This document shows positions 45,185 to 55,009 of a DNA stretch of 64,000 nucleotides, one piece after another. The stretch comes from an uncultured Ruminococcus sp. (lineage in GTDB: Bacteria; Bacillota; Clostridia; Oscillospirales; Acutalibacteraceae), in NCBI GenBank assembly GCA_902786345.1, contig CADACB010000003.1, positions 21,919 to 85,918 of the forward strand. Reading direction: 5' to 3'. The notes under the pieces are model-generated. The model was not told where the DNA came from. It saw only the letters and a program-made list of their open reading frames with translations, and searched no databases. Positions within the stretch are counted from its first letter, which is position 1; every line of letters begins with the position of its first letter. Position numbers and translations under genes: made by a program.

Positions 45185-47002
45185 ATGAGACTTCAGAGCC
45201 TGCAGCTTCCGCAGACAGGAATTTGTACAGAAGAGCAGATGTACTTTCGACGTAAAGGGGCGGTAGATTTTACGTGGGACAAGAATTACCTTAATATGTT
45301 TCGTGACTCTACTATAACATTTGATACATATTTCAACGGATGTTCTGCTGAAAAGTGGTTCAAGTATACTAAAATTAAGAAAATAAGCATAAATATACAC
45401 GTTAAGGGTGAATTTAGAATAACCCTTATGAGAAAGGAAAAGAACCTTGACGGTTCAACTACAAAATTTTTGCACGAGGAAACCTTCGGTAAACCGGATG
45501 TTGAGGGGGTATATTCATTTCCGTTCGATACAGAATCTAATAACGGTATGTTCTGCTTCAAGCTTATTTGCCTGAGTGATATTGGAACGCTGTACGATGG
45601 CTGGTATGACGGCGAGGTTGCTCCCGAGGATGTAAGAAAAGTAAAAATAGCTCTTGATATTTGTACCTTCAAGCGTGAGGTTTTTGTAACTAAGAATGTC
45701 CGCGAGCTTTATGACAGTTTTCTTACAAAGCCTGAATCAGGTATGAGCGATGCTCTTGAAATATTTATATCAGATAATGCACAGACTCTTAATCAGGAGG
45801 ATGTTGTCCTGTGCGATAAAATACACGTTTTTCTTAATAAGAACACCGGCGGTGCCGGCGGCTTTACGAGAAGTATGATAGAAATTATGAAGTGCCGTGA
45901 AAAGCACGGAATAACTCACGTTCTTGTTATGGATGATGACGTAATTATCAATCCTGATTCAATATACCGTACTTATATGATTCTCTCTCTTCTTAAGGAT
46001 GAATATCAGGATGCCTTTGTAGGCGGTGCAATGCTCAGACTTGATAAGCAGTTTATTCAGACAGAAGCAGGCGCAAGATGGAATAAAGGCTATCTTATAT
46101 CACATAAATCAGGTCTTAATCTGCTTGATGTTGATGCCTGCCTTTATAATGAATTTGAAGAAAAAACAGAATTCAATGCATGGTGGTATTGTGCATTTCC
46201 TGCACATGTTATTTCAGAGACAAACCTTCCTTTGCCTATATTTATCAGAGGTGATGATGTTGAGTATGGTCTGAGAAACCTCAAAAATCTTATTCTTATG
46301 AACGGTATATGCGTATGGCACGAACCGTTTGAAAATAAGTATGCATCTTCAATGTATTACTACATTTTCAGAAACAGACTGATAGATAACTCTATACATA
46401 ATATGCATTATAAAAGAAAGCACTTTGTAAAGGATCTCAGTGATCAGGTTAAGAGAGAGATCATATTCTATCGCTATAAAAATGCTGAGCTTCTTATGGA
46501 TGGTGTAAATGATTTCTTTAACGGCATAGACTGGCTTAAGGCACAGGATGGCGAAGCACTTCATAAAGATATAATGAACAGAGGATATAAGCTTCAGGAT
46601 ATAAATACACTTTCTATTCCGTTCAGTTATCCGGCATATGAACAGTCCTGCCGTATGCCTGATCCAAAGGGTTTTAAAAGAGTAATGAGAAAGTTCACAG
46701 TCAACGGAATACTGCTCAAGGCAAAAAAAAGAAATGATAACGAAATGCCTGCTGTTGCACCTACATTTACTGCAAGACCAACAAACTTCTACCGTGTAAA
46801 AAAGGCTCTTAACTACGATTATTGCAGCAGAAGAGGCTTTGTAACAGAAAAGAGCTGGAAGGAAACCATGCGCCTTATGCATAAGCTCTGGAAGATTTCA
46901 TTGAAATCAAGATGGAAATACCGCAAGACAGTCAAGCAATATTACAATAGGGGAAATGAGCTTATGAAACTCAGCTTCTGGCAGAAATACCTTGACATCT
47001 GA
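45185..47002 (+). CDS. GlfT2-like family 2 glycosyltransferase (galactofuranosyltransferase type)
   Basis: A 605-residue protein. An N-terminal beta-rich domain (about 1-170) precedes a GT-A domain with the metal motif DDD at 250-252 (VMDDDVIINP), then AWWYCAFP, the catalytic IRGDDVEYGLRN and the metal His in CVWHEPF. A helical C-terminal region follows. This layout matches GlfT2-type polymerising galactofuranosyltransferases, so it may build a galactofuranose-containing surface glycan; the sugar is inferred. Start at ATG 45185 is set by AGGAG eight bases upstream. It is followed 60 bp later by the pyruvyltransferase fusion. Confidence 0.88.
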   Translation: MRLQSLQLPQTGICTEEQMYFRRKGAVDFTWDKNYLNMFRDSTITFDTYFNGCSAEKWFKYTKIKKISINIHVKGEFRITLMRKEKNLDGSTTKFLHEETFGKPDVEGVYSFPFDTESNNGMFCFKLICLSDIGTLYDGWYDGEVAPEDVRKVKIALDICTFKREVFVTKNVRELYDSFLTKPESGMSDALEIFISDNAQTLNQEDVVLCDKIHVFLNKNTGGAGGFTRSMIEIMKCREKHGITHVLVMDDDVIINPDSIYRTYMILSLLKDEYQDAFVGGAMLRLDKQFIQTEAGARWNKGYLISHKSGLNLLDVDACLYNEFEEKTEFNAWWYCAFPAHVISETNLPLPIFIRGDDVEYGLRNLKNLILMNGICVWHEPFENKYASSMYYYIFRNRLIDNSIHNMHYKRKHFVKDLSDQVKREIIFYRYKNAELLMDGVNDFFNGIDWLKAQDGEALHKDIMNRGYKLQDINTLSIPFSYPAYEQSCRMPDPKGFKRVMRKFTVNGILLKAKKRNDNEMPAVAPTFTARPTNFYRVKKALNYDYCSRRGFVTEKSWKETMRLMHKLWKISLKSRWKYRKTVKQYYNRGNELMKLSFWQKYLDI

Positions 47003-47062
47003 TCAATATTCAAAAGTAAGAAAATGTTCAGCATCCCATAATGAAAGGAGCTGCCTGATTAT

Positions 47063-49813
47063 ATGAAAAACAATGTAATGAGTGTGCCTGATACAAAATG
47101 TACAGGCTGCTCTGCCTGTCTTAATTGCTGTCCTGTAGATGCTATCAGGATGGAGGAAAATAAAGAGGGCTTTATAATGCCGATGGTTGATGATGAAAAA
47201 TGTATTAACTGCGGCAAATGTGTGAGGGTATGTCCTGCTCTTAATCCAAAGCACGACAATGATCCAAAGCCGAAAATATATGCAGCTATGGCAGAAGACG
47301 AAATACGAGCAGTAAGTTCCTCAGGAGGTATGTTTACTCTCTTTGCAGAGCAGATCCTCTCGGAAAACGGTCTTGTTTGCGGAGCTGCTTTTGACAAGAA
47401 TTTCAGACTTTCCCATATTCTTGTTGATAATAAGGAGGATCTTGCAAAGCTTAGAGGTTCCAAGTATCTTCAGAGTAATATAGATTTTATTTACCGCGAT
47501 ATAAAAGAAGAGCTTAATAACGGCAGAAAGGTGCTTTTCACAGGAACACCTTGCCAGGTTGCCGCAATAAAGTCATATTTGGGCAAAGAATATGAGAATC
47601 TTTATACCGTTGATATTCTCTGCCATGGAGTTCCTTCACATACCGTATTCAGGAAATATCTGGAAGAAACAGCAAAAAATAATAATACCAGCAAGGGATT
47701 TCCTGTTCCTACCGATGTACAGTTCAGAGATAAGCGCTACGGTTGGAACTGTGAAAATATGCGTATAGAATTTGATAAGTGCAAGCCGTATGAAAAAAGC
47801 CTTAAGGGTGGCGATATGTTTGAGTTTGTGTTCCACCGTAACCTTGCATTAAGAAAAAGCTGTTCGGATTGTCCGTTTGCTGTTTTTCCGCGTCAGGGCG
47901 ATGTTTCTATCGGTGATTTCTGGGGAATTTCAAGAATAGATAAAACAATGACAGACAGAAAGGGTACATCCCTTGTAACAGTAAATTCTGAAAAAGGTAC
48001 AAAATTATTTGAACAAATTTATGACAGACTCAAGAGTGTTAAGGAGCTTAATATCAAGCACGAGGATATCAGGAACAGAGTCAGATCCGCAGCTCCTGCA
48101 AATAAAAACAGAGGAAGGTTTATGAAGATGGTACAGAATAATTCATTAGAAGATTCAGTCAATGCAATAAAAAAGAATCATTTTGACGTAGGTCTTGTAA
48201 GTAACTTCTATGCAGGCAATTTTGGCGGTGCACTCACTCAGTACGCTCTTTATCACGTTCTTGAAGACTTTGGTTACTCCACACTTATGATAGAGCGTCC
48301 GAAAACAGCCAAGGGAGCTGACAGAATAATAAATAATCTTGACAGACTGTTTATTGAAAGACCTTATCCCGATTATGCAATAGCTCCACAGTTCGCAACA
48401 AAAACAGCAATGCGTGCACTTAATGATCAGTGTGATACCTTTGTGGTAGGCTCTGACCAGCTTTTTCAGTATGCACTTTTCAGGGTTCTCGGAGAGTTTG
48501 TAACACTTGACTGGGTAAGCGACAGCAAAAAGAAGATAGCTTATGCTGCGTCATATGGTCACGATAAGATCTGGGGCGACCCTAAGGTTCACAGCGAAAT
48601 GGCTTATTTTATGCAGAAGTTCGATGCCTTTTCCGTCAGAGAGGAAAGCGGTGTAAGAATTTCTAAGGAGAACTACGGTGTTGATGCTGAATGGGTGCTT
48701 GATCCTGTATTTCTTTGTGATCCTAAGCATTATCATGTTCTTGCTAACAAGGCAACAAGAGAGATAGCTCCTAAGTTTATCGGCGGCTATATTCTTGATC
48801 CTTCTGAGGAAAAGCAGAGGATCTTTAAACACGCAATGGAAAAAATGGATATGCCATGTGAGATATTCTCTGAATATAATGCTTCTAAGGAATATACTGC
48901 ACCGCTGGGTGATCTTAATGTTCCGAATCTCAGAACAGAAGAGCGTTTGCAGAATATTATCAATTGCGACTTCTTTATTACAGACTCTTTCCACGGTACG
49001 TGCTTTGCTATTATAATGAAACGTCCGTTTATCTCTATAATGAATCAGGGAAGAGGAGCAAGCCGCTTCAAGTCACTGCTTTCAATGCTTCATCTTGAAC
49101 ACAGACTCATAGAGTCAGAAAATGATCTTGATCGTCCTGATCTGTTCACACCAATTGACTTTGATGCTGTTCACGAGATACTCGACAAGGAGAGGGGCAG
49201 ATGCAGACAGTGGCTGCTTGATGCACTTACCGAGCCTAAGGTAAAGAGTTATTCTGACTATGATATGATGGTAAAGATGATAGAAGAGCAGAATGCGAAG
49301 ATAGATGCTCTTACAGCACTTGTTCTAAATGTATCCGGTAATATATCAAAGTCGCTTAAAGATAAGATCGACATAGGCGACTATCTTGACACACTCAAGG
49401 AACAGAAGAATGATAAGATAGTTATTGTGTCTGTCAAGGATACTCCGGGACTTAATCTTGACAATTATATTGCAACCAAGCTTAAGGAATGCCTTGGCAT
49501 AAAAACCAATCTTGAGGGTAAACACGCACACAGCTTTGCTGTTGTTATTGATGACGGAAAGATCGTATATGAAAATCTTGGAAAAGATCTTGAACCCTCT
49601 GTATTTCAGGGAAGAGTTTCTGATCATGATGTACACGTTACAAGCCGTGTTTACAAGAACGGAAATGAAGCTTTGATCAAGATAGATGAAAGTAATTATT
49701 CTGTCAACAGAAGAGGTCTTAACTTTGTTGTATATGACAAGATTGAGAAAAAGCTTGTTGATGCAGTTACCTTTGATACACATCAGAAAAATCCGCCTTG
49801 TCACCGTCCGTGA
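47063..49813 (+). CDS. Ferredoxin/FrhB-like and polysaccharide pyruvyltransferase fusion protein
   Basis: A 916-residue multidomain protein. Residues 8-60 hold two 4Fe-4S motifs (CTGCSACLNCCP and CINCGKCVRVCP). About 70-330 is an F420-hydrogenase beta-subunit-like flavin/iron-sulfur domain (GTPCQVAAIK, DILCHGVPSH, CSDCPFA). About 370-690 is a CsaB-like pyruvyltransferase (NFYAGNFGGALTQYAL, VVGSDQLFQ, TDSFHGTCFA). The last 200 residues are unassigned. It likely modifies a cell-wall glycan, with the adjacent glycosyltransferase as partner. Coupling of redox and pyruvyl transfer in one chain is recurrent in gut anaerobes but unexplained. Confidence 0.87.
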   Translation: MKNNVMSVPDTKCTGCSACLNCCPVDAIRMEENKEGFIMPMVDDEKCINCGKCVRVCPALNPKHDNDPKPKIYAAMAEDEIRAVSSSGGMFTLFAEQILSENGLVCGAAFDKNFRLSHILVDNKEDLAKLRGSKYLQSNIDFIYRDIKEELNNGRKVLFTGTPCQVAAIKSYLGKEYENLYTVDILCHGVPSHTVFRKYLEETAKNNNTSKGFPVPTDVQFRDKRYGWNCENMRIEFDKCKPYEKSLKGGDMFEFVFHRNLALRKSCSDCPFAVFPRQGDVSIGDFWGISRIDKTMTDRKGTSLVTVNSEKGTKLFEQIYDRLKSVKELNIKHEDIRNRVRSAAPANKNRGRFMKMVQNNSLEDSVNAIKKNHFDVGLVSNFYAGNFGGALTQYALYHVLEDFGYSTLMIERPKTAKGADRIINNLDRLFIERPYPDYAIAPQFATKTAMRALNDQCDTFVVGSDQLFQYALFRVLGEFVTLDWVSDSKKKIAYAASYGHDKIWGDPKVHSEMAYFMQKFDAFSVREESGVRISKENYGVDAEWVLDPVFLCDPKHYHVLANKATREIAPKFIGGYILDPSEEKQRIFKHAMEKMDMPCEIFSEYNASKEYTAPLGDLNVPNLRTEERLQNIINCDFFITDSFHGTCFAIIMKRPFISIMNQGRGASRFKSLLSMLHLEHRLIESENDLDRPDLFTPIDFDAVHEILDKERGRCRQWLLDALTEPKVKSYSDYDMMVKMIEEQNAKIDALTALVLNVSGNISKSLKDKIDIGDYLDTLKEQKNDKIVIVSVKDTPGLNLDNYIATKLKECLGIKTNLEGKHAHSFAVVIDDGKIVYENLGKDLEPSVFQGRVSDHDVHVTSRVYKNGNEALIKIDESNYSVNRRGLNFVVYDKIEKKLVDAVTFDTHQKNPPCHRP

Positions 49814-49878
49814 CTATAAGGGCAGTAAACAAAGCCGACTTCACACACAAAGGGTCTTGTGCTGACGGCAATTATAAC

Positions 49879-49912
49879 AACAGGCACGGTAAATTTTACT
49901 GTGCCTGTTTTC
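49879..49912 (+). terminator. Terminator after the pyruvyltransferase fusion gene
   Basis: AACAGGCAC (49879-49887) pairs with GTGCCTGTT (49901-49909), extended inward by GTAAA/TTTAC, then T. Confidence 0.88.
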
Positions 49913-49961
49913 GCATAATAGATAGTACTATAATCAGGAATATATCTGGGGCAGGTGTGAT

Positions 49962-51221
49962 ATGGAAATAAGAAAAGTTAATACAGCGGTTATTGGCGGA
50001 GGTGCTTCCGGACTAACAGCCGCAGCTGAGTGTTCTCGCATATTTGGTAAGGGCAGCACTTTGATAATTGAAAAACAGCAGAAAACCGGAAGAAAGCTTC
50101 TTGCAACCGGCAATGGGCGATGTAATATAACCAACAGCGGAATATCTGAAGAACATTATCACGGGGATTCAAGTCTTATACACTCTGTTATATCCCATTT
50201 TCCTGTGGAAGCTATGAAAGAGCATATGAGATCTCTCGGAATTCTGCTTAGAGAAGAGAGTGAGGGAAGGATATATCCCTATAGTAATCAGGCGTCAACA
50301 GTCCTTGATGCAATGCGCTCTGAGTGTTCAAGGCGCGGAGTTGAAGAACTTTGTAATTTTTATATAAACTCAATAAAAAGAGAAAAAGGAAAATTTGTTA
50401 TAACCTCGCAAGAAAAAACTGTATATGCTGAGAATGTCATATTTGCGACAGGTTCACAGGCATCACCTTCGCTCGGTGCAGATGACAGCGGATATAGGCT
50501 CATACGAGGTTTAGGTGCAGAAGAAGTTCCTTTTTTTCCTGCACTTTCACCCATATACACCAAGCAAACATATAAGAATCTTAAGGGAGTACGTGCAAAA
50601 GGGCAAGTTACCTTGCTTGCTGACGGCACACGGATAAGGACAACAAGTGGAGAAATACAATTCACTGATTACGGACTTTCAGGTATATGTGTTTTTGAAA
50701 TTTCAAGGGATATAAATGAATTTCTTATGCTTGGAACAGTTTCTGGCAGAAAAATCAGTGATATTAAGGTATCCGTTGATGTTATGCAGGAGTATTCTTT
50801 TCAGGAAATATGTGATTATCTTGATTACTGTAAGGAAGTATTTTGTGAAGATAAGGCAGATATGCTGTTTTCGGGTGCTGTCAATAAAAAGCTTTCACAG
50901 ACACTTGCATTATGCTGTGGTTTATCAGGCAAGCATTGTCGTTCACTTACAAGGCAAGACATAAAAAAACTTGCAGGCAGTGCTAAAAATTTTATGTTTA
51001 CACCAATCAGATATGATGCATATAAAACCGCACAGGTAAGTGCCGGTGGTATAGGATCGGATTTTGTTGATCCGGATACACTTATGGCAAAAAGAGTAAA
51101 AAATCTTTATGTATGCGGAGAACTACTTGACGTTGACGGTGACTGCGGTGGGTTTAACCTTCACTTTGCAGTCGGAAGTGCACTGCTTGCTGCCGGCAGT
51201 ATCGGTTTTCGGGTATTATGA
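49962..51221 (+). CDS. HI0933/BaiN-like FAD-dependent oxidoreductase
   Basis: A 419-residue flavoprotein. The FAD-binding GxGxxG reads IGGGASGLTAAAE at about 10-22 and is followed by the family motif KTGRKLLATGNGRCNIT. The C-terminal FAD contact is CGELLDVDGDCGGFNLHFAVGSA. HI0933-like proteins are often annotated NAD(P)/FAD oxidoreductases; BaiN reduces bile-acid intermediates, but most members have no proven substrate. It is followed seven to twenty bases later by a second flavoprotein gene. Confidence 0.9.
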   Translation: MEIRKVNTAVIGGGASGLTAAAECSRIFGKGSTLIIEKQQKTGRKLLATGNGRCNITNSGISEEHYHGDSSLIHSVISHFPVEAMKEHMRSLGILLREESEGRIYPYSNQASTVLDAMRSECSRRGVEELCNFYINSIKREKGKFVITSQEKTVYAENVIFATGSQASPSLGADDSGYRLIRGLGAEEVPFFPALSPIYTKQTYKNLKGVRAKGQVTLLADGTRIRTTSGEIQFTDYGLSGICVFEISRDINEFLMLGTVSGRKISDIKVSVDVMQEYSFQEICDYLDYCKEVFCEDKADMLFSGAVNKKLSQTLALCCGLSGKHCRSLTRQDIKKLAGSAKNFMFTPIRYDAYKTAQVSAGGIGSDFVDPDTLMAKRVKNLYVCGELLDVDGDCGGFNLHFAVGSALLAAGSIGFRVL

Positions 51222-51240
51222 TTACGTAATGGTGATAATG

Positions 51241-52833
51241 ATGATAAGAGTTAGTGATATATCCTTGCCGCTGGATTACAATGAGCAAATGCTGAAAAAG
51301 GCGGCAGCAAAAAAACTGAATATAAGCACCTCAGACATTGTTTCTGTCTCACTTTATAAAAGAAGTATTGATGCCAGAAAAAAACATCAGATACATTTTC
51401 AGGCAACTGTTGATGTAAGCTTAAGTATAAATGAGTCAGTGTCTGCAGCAAGATGCCGGTCTGCTTCTGCTGTAAAGGAATACAAATATGAAATGCCACG
51501 GTCAAAAAGGCTTGATAAGCGTCCTGTAATCGCAGGAAGCGGCCCGTGTGGGTTGTTTGCCGGTCTTATACTTGCCTGTGCGGGGCAGCGTCCGATAATT
51601 ATAGAGCGTGGAAGAGATGTTGACAGCCGTACATCGGATGTTGAACGTTTTCACAGAACCGGCATACTCGATACTGCTTCAAACGTACAGTTCGGAGAGG
51701 GTGGAGCAGGAACTTTTTCTGACGGAAAATTAAACACAGGAACGAAAGATGCAAGGATAAGAAAGGTACTGCTTGAATTTGCTGAAAATGGTGCACCTCA
51801 GGAAATTCTGTATCTTGCTAAACCTCATATCGGAACTGATATGCTAAAAACCACTGTGAAAAATCTGAGGAATAAAATTATATCTTATGGCGGAGAAGTA
51901 ATGTTTGAAACAAAACTTACAGGAATCCGTTCGGCTGAAGGTAAGCTGACTGCTGTTGAGATTGAACGCTATGGTTATAAGCTGGAGCTTGAAACAGATA
52001 ATCTTGTTCTTGCTGTGGGACACAGTGCAAGAGATACATTTGAAATGCTGAACCAAAGCGGGATTTGTATGGAACAGAAGCCGTTTGCTATGGGGGTAAG
52101 AATAGAGCATTTACAGTCAATGATTAACCGCAGTCAATATGGAGATCTGTATAAAAGCCCGTATCTTCCGTCAGCCGATTATAAGCTTGCTGTTCATACT
52201 GCTGGCGGCAGGGGTGTATATACCTTCTGTATGTGCCCGGGTGGAGAGGTCGTTGCAGCGGCAAGTGAAGAGGGAAGACTTGTAACAAATGGTATGAGTG
52301 AATTTGCCCGGGATAAGATAAATTCAAATTCTGCATTGCTTGTTGGTATAACAACAAGTGATTTTGGCAGTGAGGATGTACTTGCAGGGGTAAGACTTCA
52401 AAGAAAACTTGAGGAACAGGCCTTTCAGCTTGGCGGTGGAAATTACTGTGCACCGGTACAAAGAGTATGTGACTTTATGAACAAACAAGCATCGGTTAAC
52501 GCCGGATCAATTATTCCTAGCTACAGACCGGGATATAATTTTACTTCACTTGATAGGTGTCTTCCTGCCTTTATGACTGATTCGCTGAGGGAAGGTATAC
52601 TTCTGATGGATAACAGACTTGACGGATTTTCATATGGAGATGCAATATTGACAGCGGTTGAAAGCCGCAGTTCATCGCCGGTACGTATTACGCGTGATAA
52701 AACAATGCAGTCGGTTTCGATGAGGGGACTGTATCCCTGCGGAGAGGGTGCAGGTTATGCAGGCGGTATAATGTCTGCGGCTGTTGACGGAATAAAGGCA
52801 GCGGAAAAAATTCTTGAGTTCAGTAATATCTGA
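51241..52833 (+). CDS. FAD-dependent dehydrogenase-like protein
   Basis: A 530-residue flavoprotein of an uncharacterised conserved family. An N-terminal domain of about 90 residues (IRVSDISLPLDYNEQML) precedes the FAD site AGSGPCGLFAGLILA, then QFGEGGAGTFSDGKLNTGTKD and the C-terminal GEGAGYAGGIMSAAVDGIKAA. Several ATG codons (51229, 51238, 51241) compete with weak sites; I take 51241. The pairing with the BaiN-like gene suggests one transcript. No substrate can be assigned. Confidence 0.88.
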   Translation: MIRVSDISLPLDYNEQMLKKAAAKKLNISTSDIVSVSLYKRSIDARKKHQIHFQATVDVSLSINESVSAARCRSASAVKEYKYEMPRSKRLDKRPVIAGSGPCGLFAGLILACAGQRPIIIERGRDVDSRTSDVERFHRTGILDTASNVQFGEGGAGTFSDGKLNTGTKDARIRKVLLEFAENGAPQEILYLAKPHIGTDMLKTTVKNLRNKIISYGGEVMFETKLTGIRSAEGKLTAVEIERYGYKLELETDNLVLAVGHSARDTFEMLNQSGICMEQKPFAMGVRIEHLQSMINRSQYGDLYKSPYLPSADYKLAVHTAGGRGVYTFCMCPGGEVVAAASEEGRLVTNGMSEFARDKINSNSALLVGITTSDFGSEDVLAGVRLQRKLEEQAFQLGGGNYCAPVQRVCDFMNKQASVNAGSIIPSYRPGYNFTSLDRCLPAFMTDSLREGILLMDNRLDGFSYGDAILTAVESRSSSPVRITRDKTMQSVSMRGLYPCGEGAGYAGGIMSAAVDGIKAAEKILEFSNI

Positions 52834-52840
52834 AACTATC

Positions 52841-54115
52841 TTACAGCATATCTATATATTCATATGAATAAAGTATATATCCGTCTGCACCTGATTTTTC
52901 AGCATATTCAATCTGATTTTGAATGATACTGCTGTCATTGAGCCACGTTCCTTCATCGGAATCTGTTCCTACCTTGTATAATGCAAGACCATAATATAGT
53001 TTTGTGTCATCACAGGAAATGTATTTTCTCCACTCATCCGCAAGTTCCTTGAATGGGAAAATGGGATGTTCATTGCTTACATATAGTTGGGGGCAGATAT
53101 AGTCGGCAAAACCTTTATAGGTACTCCAGCTTTTAACGTCGGCACACATTTTTTCATTGTTGTCAAAATTTCCCTGAGGTGCTATGCCGAAAACAAGGTT
53201 TTCGTTTTGGCTGTGCAGTGATGAATATATACCGGAAATTAGCATATTAATGTTGTTTTTTCGCCAGTCAGACAGTGACAAGGGAGTACAGTTATCTGAT
53301 ATGCTTTTTAAGTACATACTGTAGCTTTGCTTATCAAGATCAGCTTCATCAGATGGATAAAAATAATCGTCTATCTGAATTCCGTCAATGTCATATTTTC
53401 TTGCAAGCTCTTTTACACCGTCTATAATAAGCTTCCTTACCTCAGGAAAGGAAGGATCATAGTATATTCCGTCACCGCACCTGAAAGTGAAAAGATCGTT
53501 TTCTTTGTCGGAATCATTCTTCCAAATTATATATGGGTTGTTCTCAGAAAGTTTGTCCGGTATGCTGCCGGTGCTTATCCTCAGAGGATTTATCCATGCG
53601 TGAAAGGATAGTTTGTTTTTATGGGCACAGTCGATAATGTATTCAAGGGGATCAAAATCCAGTGCTTTACCCTGTGTTCCTGTTAGAATATGCGACCACG
53701 GATAGTATTCAGACGGGTAGATAGCGTCACCAAATGGTCTGACCTGAACGATGACAGTATTAATTTTTTGTTCTGTACATTTTTTAATTATGGTTTCTAT
53801 TTTATGACGAAAACCGGATTCTGTCTGTTCTTCTGCGGAGAGCTGCAGTGACATACATGGTATCCATATTCCTTTCATATTTTTTTTGTAATTTATCTTT
53901 TGTGCTGATTTTTCCGAAGAATCTGAGTCGTCTGTTTGTGAGAGAGTAACTTGGGAACTGTTGCTCACGTCAGAGCCGACATTATCTTTAATTACGGTAT
54001 GCACTTCTGATGAAGTATCTTGAGAGCTTCCGATATATGAAACGGAAATTACGCTTGCAACCAGCACAAGCATACATATAAAAATTGTGAAAGAGCGTCG
54101 GATGATTTTTTTCAT
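52841..54115 (-). CDS. Secreted GHL10/DUF187-type glycoside hydrolase-like protein
   Basis: A 424-residue exported protein with a basic start and hydrophobic signal segment (about 8-28) and a Ser/Asp/Thr-rich linker to about 75. The remaining TIM-barrel-like domain shows GIWIPCMSLQLSA, INTVIVQVRPFGDAIYPS, SFHAWINPLRI and DIDGIQIDDYFYP. GHL10 proteins are linked to peptidoglycan or other glycan cleavage in the envelope; the target here is unknown. No lipobox Cys is evident near the signal end. Confidence 0.88.
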   Translation of the reverse strand: MKKIIRRSFTIFICMLVLVASVISVSYIGSSQDTSSEVHTVIKDNVGSDVSNSSQVTLSQTDDSDSSEKSAQKINYKKNMKGIWIPCMSLQLSAEEQTESGFRHKIETIIKKCTEQKINTVIVQVRPFGDAIYPSEYYPWSHILTGTQGKALDFDPLEYIIDCAHKNKLSFHAWINPLRISTGSIPDKLSENNPYIIWKNDSDKENDLFTFRCGDGIYYDPSFPEVRKLIIDGVKELARKYDIDGIQIDDYFYPSDEADLDKQSYSMYLKSISDNCTPLSLSDWRKNNINMLISGIYSSLHSQNENLVFGIAPQGNFDNNEKMCADVKSWSTYKGFADYICPQLYVSNEHPIFPFKELADEWRKYISCDDTKLYYGLALYKVGTDSDEGTWLNDSSIIQNQIEYAEKSGADGYILYSYEYIDML

Positions 54116-54189
54116 AAAAACACAACCTTGATTTTATTCCTGTTGCAATATATAATGTTATTAATTAAAATATTACAGGGAAATAAAAA

Positions 54190-54486
54190 ATGGAATGGTA
54201 TCATTATGCACTGATAATATATGTAGTGCTCATAAATATATTTGCTGTATGTATCACCGTTTATGATAAAAACATGGCAAGAAAACGCCGCCGGCGCATA
54301 CCGGAAAGCGTTCTGCTTTTTACGGCTGCAATCAGCGGCTGTGTGGCAATGTATCTTACAATGCGCAAGATACATCATAAGACAAAGCATTCTAAATTTA
54401 TGGTCGGTATACCGATAATTTTCAGTCTGGAATGTGCCGCAGCTATAGGCGTTATGTTCCTGACGGGTGTAATTACGATCGGTTGA
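54190..54486 (+). CDS. DUF1294 small membrane protein
   Basis: A 98-residue protein with three hydrophobic segments. The conserved core is NIFAVCITVYDKNMARKRR followed by RRIPESVLLF, and HHKTKHSKF. DUF1294 proteins have no known function. The gene is short, with the AGGGAAA ribosome-like site about eight bases before the ATG. It lies between a divergent exported hydrolase and a convergent hypothetical gene, with its stop adjacent to the latter's stop. Confidence 0.88.
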   Translation: MEWYHYALIIYVVLINIFAVCITVYDKNMARKRRRRIPESVLLFTAAISGCVAMYLTMRKIHHKTKHSKFMVGIPIIFSLECAAAIGVMFLTGVITIG

Positions 54487-54921
54487 TCAACACAGGAACG
54501 CTTTAAGATTGTCGATATGACGTTCTTCGTTTTTAATAAATGCTTTTGCATATTCAAGATTGTCGGGATCTGCGTCGCTGCACGTTCCTGTGTGCTTGGT
54601 AAGATCGATAATTCCCTTTGTTGTTCCGTTTATCATAAGCTCGGCTATCTTGTCAGAGCTTGCGTCACTCAGTGTATGGAGCTGTACAGAACCCCACATA
54701 AATGCTTTCGACAGCGGATTGATGTCTTTTGGAACAGAACCATATGACATAATAGCTCTTTCACTCTCATCGGCAGCTTTTTTATAATCGTTATATTGTT
54801 CAAGCAACTCCTGTCTTAAGGCCTCCTGTTCGACCTTAGGTAAAACTGTCTGAACAGCCTCGATTCCTGTTTTTGAAAGCTTATAAATTCCCGAAAGCAA
54901 TTCGGTGTTTGAATTTTCCAT
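54487..54921 (-). CDS. Hypothetical helical cytoplasmic protein
   Basis: A 144-residue soluble protein that is largely helical and acidic. No family recognised. Residues 10-60 (IYKLSKTGIEAVQTVLPKVE) look like a heptad-bearing helix, and NEERHIDNLKAFL closes the chain. The repeated Asp/Glu and His positions could suggest a ferritin-like bundle, but the spacing is not convincing. Start at ATG 54921 follows AAAAGGAG. It is divergent from the LUD gene. Confidence 0.7.
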   Translation of the reverse strand: MENSNTELLSGIYKLSKTGIEAVQTVLPKVEQEALRQELLEQYNDYKKAADESERAIMSYGSVPKDINPLSKAFMWGSVQLHTLSDASSDKIAELMINGTTKGIIDLTKHTGTCSDADPDNLEYAKAFIKNEERHIDNLKAFLC

Positions 54922-55009
54922 GATAAAACTCCTTTTATATTTTATGTTATTTATTATGGATATATTTTTATAAATTATTCGTTTGTAGACAATGGAGGAT
55001 GATATAAGT

